64,000 bases of DNA from Treponema sp. GTDB lineage: Bacteria > Spirochaetota > Spirochaetia > Treponematales > Treponemataceae. Shown one piece after another: positions 1-8,292 of the stretch. The translations under genes were made by a program, and so were the position numbers. A model generated the notes under the pieces. It was not told the DNA's origin. It saw nothing but the letters and a program-made list of their open reading frames with translations, and did no database searches. The stretch spans positions 1-64,000 of the forward strand of contig JAEEVR010000012.1 of the NCBI GenBank assembly GCA_016290995.1, written 5' to 3'. Positions within the stretch are counted from its first letter, which is position 1. Every line of letters begins with the position of its first letter.

Positions 1-203
1 TACATTGTAACGAAAATGACGTTTTCGATAGTGTTGAGTTTTAGCGCGTCGGGGTCGGTGTAATTCGTCCCGTTGAGGACGTTGTACAAGTCCAGTCTCC
101 AGCGCTTGCTTCGTTCCGTGTCCTTTCCGAAGATTGCGATGAAAAGCCTGTCGCGGAACTTGGGCTGCGGCTGGCCTTGGATGGTGTTTTGATATTCTGC
201 CAT
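1..203 (-). CDS. Rpn / PD-(D/E)XK family nuclease-transposase-like protein, N-terminal part only (runs off window start)
   Basis: Reverse complement from ATG at 203 reads MAEYQNTIQGQPQPKFRDRLFIAIFGKDTERSKRWRLDLYNVLNGTNYTDPDALKLNTIENVIF, typical of the Rpn/PDDEXK nuclease family N-terminus; GAGG upstream. Confidence 0.75.
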   Translation of the reverse strand, partial: MAEYQNTIQGQPQPKFRDRLFIAIFGKDTERSKRWRLDLYNVLNGTNYTDPDALKLNTIENVIFVTM

Positions 204-230
204 TTTTTTTGTACCTCACAAAAAAAGTTT

Positions 231-350
231 TACATATATATCATTCACCTGTTTGCGCTTTTTTTAGCTTTTTTTGACGGGATTACGGAAAAAAGTTGCG
301 CGGTTTTTGCGCGAATTGGAGTTTGTTGGTTTGGTTCTATTAATTGCGAG
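231..350. repeat. 120-bp direct repeat copy 1 (upstream of the Rpn gene starting at 203)
   Basis: tacatatatatcattcacctgtttgcgc...ggttctattaattgcgag; differs from 1316-1435 at only 2 positions. Confidence 0.93.
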
Positions 351-455
351 ACGACGGGGGCGTCGCGGGGAACTCCCCGCGGAGGGGGCAGGCGGAAATG
401 AGGAGCCCAGCGACGAATTGAAGCCGCGGGGGAGACATCCTCCGCAAGATGGCGG

Positions 456-1292
456 TTAGTTGGCGGGAGTGGGTTCTTTTTGCAGTTCTAGGACTTGCTC
501 TAGGGGAAGGCCGACTGCTTGCGCGATTTGTTCTGGATTTCCAAGATTCATTTTTAGAAGCTTTCGCGCGGTTTCTAGGGCTTTTTGCTGCGCGCCTTCC
601 GCAAGACCTTCTTCCTTTGCTTCGGTCATAATGTCAAAATCGTGCAAATTCATGTCGGCGTACTCCTTTCGGAATTTTTCGTTTTCCTTGGCTTTTGCCA
701 CGAACTCGGAAAGGCGCTTTGAAAAGTCGTCCTCGCCCGGCTCGTCAGTCTGGATAAAGCGCAAAAGCGCGCGGACTTTTGGATCCTCCACGCTTTCGTA
801 TGCTTTAGCATTGTATACCACTTTTACGGTTTTGTCATCCAAATTCACCGAATTATTTTCCACGCACATATTTTGGAATGTGTAGCGCGGCAGGCCGTAC
901 CCTTTTTTCTTTTCGTCGTGGAAAGGATCAAATTTGCAAATGAACAGAATATAGCTTTCCTTTAGCTTTGTGTATGGCTGGCCTTTCATAAGAGAGTCGC
1001 AATCTGCCATGCTTTGGTAGTAGCGCATTCGCTTTCCCAGGGCCTTTTGCGGATAGGATTGCAGCTCCACGTCAATCACCTTGTCCTCATCCTTTAGGTA
1101 AACGTCCAACCGTACGCCATGAGTTGTGTAGTAGGGCTCAATGGCTTTTTCAAGTTCCGGGTATTTAACTTGCTTGACGCGAACGCCTAGCAAGCGCTCC
1201 ACCAGCTCCGCGGAAATATCCGGATCTTTCATGACGGTCTGAAACATTCCGTCGTCGGCAAAGGTGAGCTCGTCAAAAGGTTTTCTTTTCAT
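456..1292 (-). CDS. Rpn family / PD-(D/E)XK nuclease family transposase-like protein
   Basis: 278 aa; MKRKPFDELTFADDGMFQTVMKD...RLDVYLKDEDKVIDVELQ; AAGGAG upstream. Confidence 0.85.
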   Translation of the reverse strand: MKRKPFDELTFADDGMFQTVMKDPDISAELVERLLGVRVKQVKYPELEKAIEPYYTTHGVRLDVYLKDEDKVIDVELQSYPQKALGKRMRYYQSMADCDSLMKGQPYTKLKESYILFICKFDPFHDEKKKGYGLPRYTFQNMCVENNSVNLDDKTVKVVYNAKAYESVEDPKVRALLRFIQTDEPGEDDFSKRLSEFVAKAKENEKFRKEYADMNLHDFDIMTEAKEEGLAEGAQQKALETARKLLKMNLGNPEQIAQAVGLPLEQVLELQKEPTPAN

Positions 1293-1315
1293 AAAAACTC
1301 CTTATTGGTTTTGGA

Positions 1316-1435
1316 TACATATATATCATTCACCTGTTTGCGCTTTTTTTATCTTTTTTTGACGGGATTACGGAAAAAAGTTGCGTGGTTTTTGCGCGAA
1401 TTGGAGTTTGTTGGTTTGGTTCTATTAATTGCGAG
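1316..1435. repeat. 120-bp direct repeat copy 2 (upstream of the Rpn gene starting at 1292)
   Basis: 118/120 identical to 231-350 by eye. Confidence 0.93.
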
Positions 1436-1449
1436 CGGGGCTGCGGCTC

Positions 1450-1479
1450 TTGACGCGTAAAAGTTTTATCCGCTAGAAT
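1450..1479 (+). promoter_or_regulatory. Sigma70-type promoter, predicted leaderless start at ATG 1487
   Basis: TTGACG (1450-1455)-N18-TAGAAT (1474-1479)-7 nt-ATG 1487. Confidence 0.65.
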
Positions 1480-1486
1480 GGCAAAA

Positions 1487-2905
1487 ATGCGCGTTGTTTT
1501 TTACAGTTCATGCTCAAACTACTTTGACCCAAAAATCGTTCACATAAAAACGCTGCCGTCTTGGAAGGACGAATGGAGCGCGGTGGCGGCCGCGTTCCCG
1601 CAGCACAAGTTTGCGATCGCCACGATGCTGCCCGCGATGTTTTTGCTGGACTACGAGGGAGCGGAAATTTCAAAGCCGGACGGAATCGACGTTTGCCTTT
1701 TGCAGGCGGGTGGAGCGGAAAAAATCGCCCGGCAGATTTTGGCGCTAAAGCCCGACGTCGCCGTCGCGGCAAGCTTTTGGATTACGCCCTACGATTGGCT
1801 TGGCTTGCAGGACGCGATGGTCGCCGACATTTTGCGCCAGAATGGAGTCCGCGTCGTAAGCCACAGGGCGGATACGCAGGCCGTTTGCTTTGACAAGGCG
1901 CGGACCCACGATTTTTTGGAGCGGAACGGCTTTAACTGCGCCAAGGCGGTTTACGTTGACTACGACATGTTTTGGGCGGAACGCAAAAAGCCCGAGGCGC
2001 GCGAAAACGTTTACCGCGAATATATCTTGCGACAAATCGAGCGGCTTAATTTTCCCGTCATCATAAAGGACACGGTGGGCCTTAGTTCCTACGGAATGGA
2101 AGTTGTTCACACGATGGGAGCGGTACGCAATTACTTGGAGTCAAAAAAGTTCAACAGCTCCCGCTTGGTGGAAGAATTTTTGGACGGCCCCCAGTTTGGA
2201 ACGGAAGTGCATGTCACAAAGCGCGGCCAAGACGGGTCGCAAGCCCAAGACGCGACCGTGGACGTTTTTCCGCCGCTTTTGTACAGCGTAAACCAATACG
2301 GCATTTGCAGCCCCAAGCAGTCGGTAAAGCTGGGCCCGCTTACTTTGCCGCGCTACAAGTGCCATGAGCTAAAGTCAGAGCTGGAGCGGTTGGCGCGGCT
2401 TTTGGACTTTGAGGGAATCGCGCAAGTTGACTTGGCCTTTCACAATGACAAATGGCACATCATAGAAATAAATCCGCGCCTTAGCGGGTCCAGCGCCGCC
2501 ATCGCTCTGATTAAGGGAAAGACCTTGCCGCGCATTCTTACGGACTTTGCGCTAGAGGCCGTTCAAGACCAAGCGGCGGGCCCCAATCTTGGTCAGGAAG
2601 GCGGTTCCGGCCTCTGGCAAGAAAATCCGCCCCTGTACCTAAACATAAAGTTCCCCAATCTGACGCCGGAACAAATGACGGCCCTTTACCAGCTGGATTT
2701 TGTCCATTACCTCTGCCAAACCGACAACGACGCCGCCAAGCAAAGGCGCGAGATGGGCTTTTGCGAGATTTTAATCGGCGGCTCGCCCGTTCCCAAAGAG
2801 CTTTTGGCCCAACTTAAAGAAATTGAGGAAAAATTCCCGCAAATAATCGAGCCGGCCTTTTTTGACACGGCAAAAAAAATGATCTCCCTTCTATTGAAAG
2901 AATAA
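1487..2905 (+). CDS. ATP-grasp domain protein (D-Ala-D-Ala ligase / carboxylate-amine ligase-like)
   Basis: ORF 1478-2905; ATP-grasp style segments FPVIIKDTVGLSSYGMEVV and WHIIEINPRLSGSS; the ATG at 1478 lies inside the -10, so 1487 is preferred. Confidence 0.72.
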   Translation: MRVVFYSSCSNYFDPKIVHIKTLPSWKDEWSAVAAAFPQHKFAIATMLPAMFLLDYEGAEISKPDGIDVCLLQAGGAEKIARQILALKPDVAVAASFWITPYDWLGLQDAMVADILRQNGVRVVSHRADTQAVCFDKARTHDFLERNGFNCAKAVYVDYDMFWAERKKPEARENVYREYILRQIERLNFPVIIKDTVGLSSYGMEVVHTMGAVRNYLESKKFNSSRLVEEFLDGPQFGTEVHVTKRGQDGSQAQDATVDVFPPLLYSVNQYGICSPKQSVKLGPLTLPRYKCHELKSELERLARLLDFEGIAQVDLAFHNDKWHIIEINPRLSGSSAAIALIKGKTLPRILTDFALEAVQDQAAGPNLGQEGGSGLWQENPPLYLNIKFPNLTPEQMTALYQLDFVHYLCQTDNDAAKQRREMGFCEILIGGSPVPKELLAQLKEIEEKFPQIIEPAFFDTAKKMISLLLKE

Positions 2906-2949
2906 ACCTTGCGCGCTATAATAAAACGCATCGTAATTCGGAGAAAAAA

Positions 2950-3360
2950 GTGCTTGGACGCAACCTATTTTCGCTCTTTTCGGGCAAGACAGTTTTAGTC
3001 GTTGACGACAGCGACATGAGCAACTCAGTCACAAAGGCCATTTTGGAACGTTACGGAATGAACGTGCTTGTGGCCCAAAACGGCAACGAGGCTCTTACCC
3101 AGTTTTCCGAAAGCAAGCCTTTTAGCATTTGCGCCGTTCTTATGGATATCGCAATGCCGGTTATGGACGGCTTTGAGGCCACCAAGCGCATTAGAAACTT
3201 GGACAGGCCTGATTCCGCCACAACTCCGATAATCGCAGTCACAGCCACAGTCGAACCCAGCGACAAAAAACGAACTTTCGAATGCGGAATGACAGACTTT
3301 TTGACAAAGCCTATCGTTCCCGAAACCCTTTGCCAAACAATCGGCCGCTATTTGGAATAG
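2950..3360 (+). CDS. CheY-like response regulator receiver protein
   Basis: VLVVDDSDMSNSVTKAIL, MDIAMPVMDGFEATKRIR, TPIIAVTA, FLTKPI; GTG start with GGAG. Confidence 0.88.
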   Translation: MLGRNLFSLFSGKTVLVVDDSDMSNSVTKAILERYGMNVLVAQNGNEALTQFSESKPFSICAVLMDIAMPVMDGFEATKRIRNLDRPDSATTPIIAVTATVEPSDKKRTFECGMTDFLTKPIVPETLCQTIGRYLE

Positions 3361-3370
3361 CCTAAAAAAA

Positions 3371-4294
3371 ATGAAAAAATTTTTTGCGATTTTTCTCTTA
3401 GCCTTGTCTTGTTTTTTGCTGAACGGTTCCGCTCAAGAAGAAGACAAGAATTGGCCCCGCCTTTCAAACTTGACTCCAAAAGAGGAATTGGAAATTTTCC
3501 GCCAGGCTTATCCTTGGTGCCAGTTTGAATTGGACTACGACAAAGAGGTCAAGGACTGGGCTCTAAAGGTCACCGCCTATAAAAAAACTTCGGTCTATTA
3601 CCGGGCTGAGGGCTTGTACCTTCCCAAGGAACAGTTGGCCAACCGCGACCATTATTGGCGCGTGATTTACAGGTACAACCAAGTCTTGGAAGACCCCGCG
3701 GATTTTAGCGAAGAAAAAAAGCAAATGATACGCGAGTATTCCTCCAACGAAAACCGCAAAAAAGGAGCGGTGTCCTCTAAATTTATTTTTGACGCGATTT
3801 ACGATTGCAAGACCCGCGCCTCCACCGAAACGCACTTGCGCAGCATGACCTTGTGGAACAGGCCGCTGAACGTTCATCGGCAAATCGGAAAAAAGCTTGA
3901 CAAGATAGAGGCAAAGGTTTGGGCGCTTGCAAAGACCGACAAGGAAGTCTCGCTTTTTTTAAAAACCTTAAGCTCGTGCTCCGGCTACAATTGGCGCGAA
4001 ATCCGCGACAGCCCCACGCGCTCTTTTCACAGCTACGGAATCGCGATTGACATTTTGCCAAAAGGCTGGGGCAAGAAAATCGTTTATTGGGGTTACGAAA
4101 AGCAAAAGGGAAACAAGAACTGGATGCTGATTCCGTTAAAGTCGCGCTGGATGCCGCCGCCCGCCGTAATAAAGGCCTTTGAAGACGAAGGCTTTATTTG
4201 GGGCGGCCGCTGGGCCATTTGGGACAACATGCACTTTGAGTATCATCCAGAGCTTTATGTCGCCAAACAACTTTACGGCGACAAATTAAGGTAG
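3371..4294 (+). CDS. Secreted M15-family (VanY/D-Ala-D-Ala carboxypeptidase-like) peptidase
   Basis: Signal peptide; SFHSYGIAIDILP and DNMHFEYHPEL motifs of M15 peptidases. Confidence 0.75.
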   Translation: MKKFFAIFLLALSCFLLNGSAQEEDKNWPRLSNLTPKEELEIFRQAYPWCQFELDYDKEVKDWALKVTAYKKTSVYYRAEGLYLPKEQLANRDHYWRVIYRYNQVLEDPADFSEEKKQMIREYSSNENRKKGAVSSKFIFDAIYDCKTRASTETHLRSMTLWNRPLNVHRQIGKKLDKIEAKVWALAKTDKEVSLFLKTLSSCSGYNWREIRDSPTRSFHSYGIAIDILPKGWGKKIVYWGYEKQKGNKNWMLIPLKSRWMPPPAVIKAFEDEGFIWGGRWAIWDNMHFEYHPELYVAKQLYGDKLR

Positions 4295-5551
4295 TTGCTT
4301 GGCGGAGACTTTGGCGTAGGGCTGGCCCATCAAGACATGCTTGTAGCCGCCGTGGTCGTTTGGCTGGCAAACAAGCGAAACGTCAGCCGTTGATTGGAAG
4401 ACCATCACGATGTCGCTTCCGCCAAAAAGAAAGTAGCCCATCGGGTCGCCCTTCTTTACTGTTAGGCCAACCTTAAGGTTTTCTTCCCAGTTGCATGAAC
4501 AAATCTGCGACATTCCAATCGGCAAAATGGCGACAAGGCCAAATTCTTTTGTGTCGATTACGACACAGTCGCGCGTCTCAATCATTTGCCAGCCGGGAAT
4601 CGCGTCTTCAAGAACGTATCGCTTGTTCTTTGCGTCCCAAACTGTGATTCCGCCGGCGGCGTTTGTTCCTTTGATTTTTCGAAGCTCTTTTATCGTTCCG
4701 CTGACGGGAAAGTGGTAGCGGTGGTAGTCGTTTACGTCAAGGAATGTGTGCGTCAAAGTTCCGCCTTTGAACGCGTCTTTGTAGGCGGAGTCGGGGCCAA
4801 GCAATTGCGCCGTAGAAGTGAAGTTGGCTGACTTAATCGCAACGCCTTCTTTTTGAACCAAATCGCCGTTCGCGTCAACCTTCCAAATTCCTTGCGGAGT
4901 AGAGTCGGCGGGAGCGACGACATCTGAGTCGCTAATAGGCCGAACGGACGGATCTACAAGATGGCGCGAGAACCATTCGTTGAAGGTTTTCCAAACATTC
5001 GTGTCGGCGTACCAACCGTACTGCATGTTCATGCTGGGGTCGTTTTTTATGTTCTGGTAATAGTCGTCGTTCCAGCTTGCCTCGGTGGAAAGAAAGCTTC
5101 CCCAGTTGTCGGAATATTCGCGGCACCATGTTGCGATCGGCTCATGGTATTGCAATGTGGGGTAGTAGTAGCCGCGGCCTTCAAGCTCTTCAAGCGGCTG
5201 GTCGATGACGAACCAAAAGTAGTCCACGCTTTGGTCGATGCGGTCGTAGAGCGCGGGCTGCTTTCCTTTTGACAAAACGTTCCAGGGCATGCAAAAGTCG
5301 GCCCAGTCCAAAAAGTCGTAAAGCTCAGCGATGTTGCCAACGGGATTTGTTTCGGGGTCGGGATTTATCGCCCGCGCTTTTTTGATGGACTTTTCCATAA
5401 GCGCCATAAGGGCCGGGTCGGCGGAAAGGCATTTTTCCATTGCAAGCGATGAGGCGGAGCGGGGAAGCTTGCTATGGGCCGCGCGCGGTTTGCATGAAAT
5501 CGCGCAAAGGGCGGCGAGGATTAATAAAAGCGTGAATGATTTCTTTAACAT
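4286..5551 (-). CDS. Lipoprotein with phosphatidylserine decarboxylase (PSD/PsiD-like) domain
   Basis: Lipobox LAALCAISC; DVNDYHRYHFPVSG and C-terminal FGGSDIVMVF with the processing Ser retained. Confidence 0.72.
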   Translation of the reverse strand: MLKKSFTLLLILAALCAISCKPRAAHSKLPRSASSLAMEKCLSADPALMALMEKSIKKARAINPDPETNPVGNIAELYDFLDWADFCMPWNVLSKGKQPALYDRIDQSVDYFWFVIDQPLEELEGRGYYYPTLQYHEPIATWCREYSDNWGSFLSTEASWNDDYYQNIKNDPSMNMQYGWYADTNVWKTFNEWFSRHLVDPSVRPISDSDVVAPADSTPQGIWKVDANGDLVQKEGVAIKSANFTSTAQLLGPDSAYKDAFKGGTLTHTFLDVNDYHRYHFPVSGTIKELRKIKGTNAAGGITVWDAKNKRYVLEDAIPGWQMIETRDCVVIDTKEFGLVAILPIGMSQICSCNWEENLKVGLTVKKGDPMGYFLFGGSDIVMVFQSTADVSLVCQPNDHGGYKHVLMGQPYAKVSAKQLP

Positions 5552-5561
5552 AAAAATTGTC

Positions 5562-6278
5562 CTATTCGTTCTTGTTTACGATGCGCGATTCGAATTTGCC
5601 GGTGGCGATTTCGATCCAGCGGGTCCAAAGCGAAACTTTGTTGTCGGCGTTGAGCGCGGACCAAATTTCGTTTGTCCATTCGTCGATGTTGGCGCAAGGA
5701 GCGTCAAGCAAGGCCGGCTCTCCTTCAAAGCTGGGAAGCGGGTTTCCGTCGCCCATGTAGGTGTGGATAAAGCGCGCCTTTCCGTTTTGCGGATTTGAGT
5801 ACTTGTATGTAAAGCGGTTGCAGCTGTCCGCGTTTCCGTTGTCGCTTTTAAGGATCGAAAGGCCAAAGTTGTAGGCTCCGCCTTTTACTTCCATTACGCC
5901 TGAGATGCGCGGGGTGTAGTTGGGAGCGTCCGGCTCAAACTCGCGGCCGCGAAGCGACTCTTCAAAAGTTTTTCCTTTTGACATTTCGTCGTAAACGGTG
6001 TCGGTTTGGTCGCCGTTTGTGACGATTGTCTTGTCGCCCAAGACGCGGACAGGCGCGTAAATGATAAGGCTGGGGTCCGTCAATTTTGACGGGTCAAAGG
6101 CTTGCGTTCGGATTCCGTCTCCGTCTTGAACAAAGACGCGGTTCCGGCTGTTTTCGCTTCGGCCCATGATAAAGTAGGCGGCGATCGCGTATTTTCCGCA
6201 GGCGGATTTTCCAAGGATAATTCCGCGTCCAGGATAGCTTGTTGAAGAAAGTTCTTCTTTAATGGAAAGTGTTTTCAT
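5562..6278 (-). CDS. IMP cyclohydrolase, PurO-like family
   Basis: MKTLSIKEELSSTSYPGRGIILG...AYFIMGRSENSRNRVFV; start MKT at 6278. Confidence 0.78.
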   Translation of the reverse strand: MKTLSIKEELSSTSYPGRGIILGKSACGKYAIAAYFIMGRSENSRNRVFVQDGDGIRTQAFDPSKLTDPSLIIYAPVRVLGDKTIVTNGDQTDTVYDEMSKGKTFEESLRGREFEPDAPNYTPRISGVMEVKGGAYNFGLSILKSDNGNADSCNRFTYKYSNPQNGKARFIHTYMGDGNPLPSFEGEPALLDAPCANIDEWTNEIWSALNADNKVSLWTRWIEIATGKFESRIVNKNE

Positions 6279-6285
6279 GTGGAAC

Positions 6286-6314
6286 AGTATGGCAGATTTT
6301 TTGAAAAAATTCAA
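6286..6314 (-). promoter_or_regulatory. Promoter of IMP cyclohydrolase gene, predicted leaderless
   Basis: TTGAAT (6314-6309)-N17-CATACT (6291-6286)-7 nt-ATG 6278. Confidence 0.55.
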
Positions 6315-6394
6315 TGCGCGCGAAATTCAAGGCTGAACGTTTGACAAAAAGCCGTTCTAATTGTAGAATGGTAGCATTAACAATAGGAGAAAAA

Positions 6395-7369
6395 ATGAGC
6401 ATTCAAAAAAAGCCCTTGGTCAACGACCTTTACACAGCCGACCCTTCGGCCCACGTCTTTAACGGAAAGATTTACATTTATCCTTCGCACGACGAAGACA
6501 TTGACGTGGCCAGCAACGACAACGGCGACCAATACGATATGGTGGACTACCACGTTTACGAAATGAAAGACGCGGAAACCTTGCCGCGCGACTGCGGCTG
6601 CGTCCTTAAATTGGAAGATGTAAAGTGGGCCTCAAAGCAATTGTGGGCTCCCGACTGCGCCGAAAAAGACGGCAAGTATTACTTTTATTTTCCCGCCCGC
6701 GACAAAAAGGGAATGTTCCGCGTAGGCGTTGCCGTCGGCGACAAGCCCCAAGGACCTTTCACCCCGGAAGACGACTACATTCAGGGAACATACAGCATTG
6801 ACCCCTGCTGCTTCCAAGACGACGACGGAAAGTACTACCTTACGATGGGCGGCTTGTGGGGCGGTCAGCTTGACCAGTACCGAAACAACAAGTGGAGCGC
6901 TGACAACAAGGAGCCGCAGGGAGCCGAGCCCGCCTGCACTCCAAAAATCGCTTTGCTCAAAGACAATATGAAAGAGCTTTCCGAGGACTTGCGCGACTTG
7001 GTCATCGTTGACGAAAAAGGCCAGCCGCTCAAGGGTGGAGACGACGTTCGTCGCTATTTTGAGGATCCCTGGCTTTTCAAAAAAGACGGAACTTACTACT
7101 TTACATACTCAACCGGAACAAGCCACCTTTTGTGCTACGCCACAAGCAAGAATGTTTACGGCCCTTACACTTACGGCGGCTGCATTTTGACTCCGGTTTT
7201 GGGCTGGACTACGCACCATTCGATTTTGGAATTCAACGGCAAGTGGTACTTGTTCTACCACGACTGCGAGCGCTCCAACGGCGTAAACCAAAAGCGCAAC
7301 GTAAAGTTCCGCGAGCTTACATTCAAGGCCGACGGAAAAATCCAGACAATGGACGGCTTTGATCGCTAG
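6395..7369 (+). CDS. Glycoside hydrolase family 43 (xylosidase/arabinofuranosidase-like)
   Basis: MSIQKKPLVNDLYTADPSAHVFNGKIYIYPSHDEDID...FEDPWLFKKDGTYYFTYS; AGGAG before 6395. Confidence 0.85.
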   Translation: MSIQKKPLVNDLYTADPSAHVFNGKIYIYPSHDEDIDVASNDNGDQYDMVDYHVYEMKDAETLPRDCGCVLKLEDVKWASKQLWAPDCAEKDGKYYFYFPARDKKGMFRVGVAVGDKPQGPFTPEDDYIQGTYSIDPCCFQDDDGKYYLTMGGLWGGQLDQYRNNKWSADNKEPQGAEPACTPKIALLKDNMKELSEDLRDLVIVDEKGQPLKGGDDVRRYFEDPWLFKKDGTYYFTYSTGTSHLLCYATSKNVYGPYTYGGCILTPVLGWTTHHSILEFNGKWYLFYHDCERSNGVNQKRNVKFRELTFKADGKIQTMDGFDR

Positions 7370-7380
7370 ATAAATAAAAA

Positions 7381-7464
7381 ACAAGGGAGCTGGAAAAATC
7401 CGGCTGAGAGTAGGCTGCCTGCCTTGACCTTTGAACTTGATTTGGGTAATTCCAACGTAAGGAG
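7381..7464 (+). ncRNA. TPP (THI-element) riboswitch
   Basis: GGGAGCTGG...CTGAGAG...TTGACCTTTGAACTTGATTTGGGTAATTCCAACGTAAGGAG, directly upstream of thiM. Confidence 0.93.
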
Positions 7465-7470
7465 AAAAAT

Positions 7471-8292
7471 ATGTTCAAAACTTGTTTGGACAACGTCCGC
7501 GCGCGTTGTCCTCTAATCCACAACATCACAAACTATGTAACGGTAAACGACGTGGCAAATGTTTTGTTGGCCATTGGCGCTAGTCCCATCATGGCCGACG
7601 AGCCCAGCGACGCCGCGGAGATTACAAAAATCTGCGGCGGCCTTAACGTCAACATCGGAACGTTAAACAAGCGGACTATCAAGGCGATGTTCGCAAGCGC
7701 CAAAGTCGCGCAAGGGTTGGGCCACAAGATTTTGCTTGACCCGGTCGGAGCGGGAGCCAGCGCGCTTAGAACGAATACCGCCGTAAAGCTTTTGAATAAA
7801 TTCCGCTTTGACATTGTTCGCGGAAATATCAGCGAAATAAAAACTTTGGCGCTAGGAAGCGGAACGACAAAGGGCGTTGACGCCGACATCGCCGACGCGG
7901 TGACGGAAAGCAATTTGGAAAAGTCCGTCGCCTTTGCAAAAGATTTTGCCGCGAAAAAAAATTGCGTCGTCGCGATTACTGGCGCTATTGACTTGGTTTC
8001 CGCCGCCGACCGCTGCTACGTTATCCGAAACGGCCGCGCCGAAATGAGCCGCATTACAGGAACCGGCTGCCAGCTTAGCGCGGTGACCGCGGCCTACGCC
8101 GTCGCAAATCCCGACAATATTTTGGAGTCTACAGCAGCGGCTGTTTGCTTAATGGGCTTGGCCGGCGAGCTTGCTTGGGAACGAATGCAGGCCGGCGACG
8201 GCAATTCCACTTACCGCAACCGCATCATCGACGCGCTGTTCAACATGACGGGCGACGACCTGGAAAAAGGCGCCAAGTATGAAATTAGATAG
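7471..8292 (+). CDS. thiM: Hydroxyethylthiazole kinase
   Basis: CPLIHNITNYVTVNDVANVLLAIGASPIMADEPSDAAEI; follows TPP riboswitch. Confidence 0.95.
   Translation: MFKTCLDNVRARCPLIHNITNYVTVNDVANVLLAIGASPIMADEPSDAAEITKICGGLNVNIGTLNKRTIKAMFASAKVAQGLGHKILLDPVGAGASALRTNTAVKLLNKFRFDIVRGNISEIKTLALGSGTTKGVDADIADAVTESNLEKSVAFAKDFAAKKNCVVAITGAIDLVSAADRCYVIRNGRAEMSRITGTGCQLSAVTAAYAVANPDNILESTAAAVCLMGLAGELAWERMQAGDGNSTYRNRIIDALFNMTGDDLEKGAKYEIR

Noticed and set aside
177-401. Plus-strand 74-aa ORF through the 120-bp repeat
   Set aside because: Runs antisense to the Rpn start and through non-coding repeat; low complexity
231-1435. IS-element interpretation of the Rpn gene between two 120-bp repeats
   Set aside because: No terminal inverted repeats or target-site duplications seen; both repeats sit at the same position relative to Rpn starts, fitting gene-family duplication better
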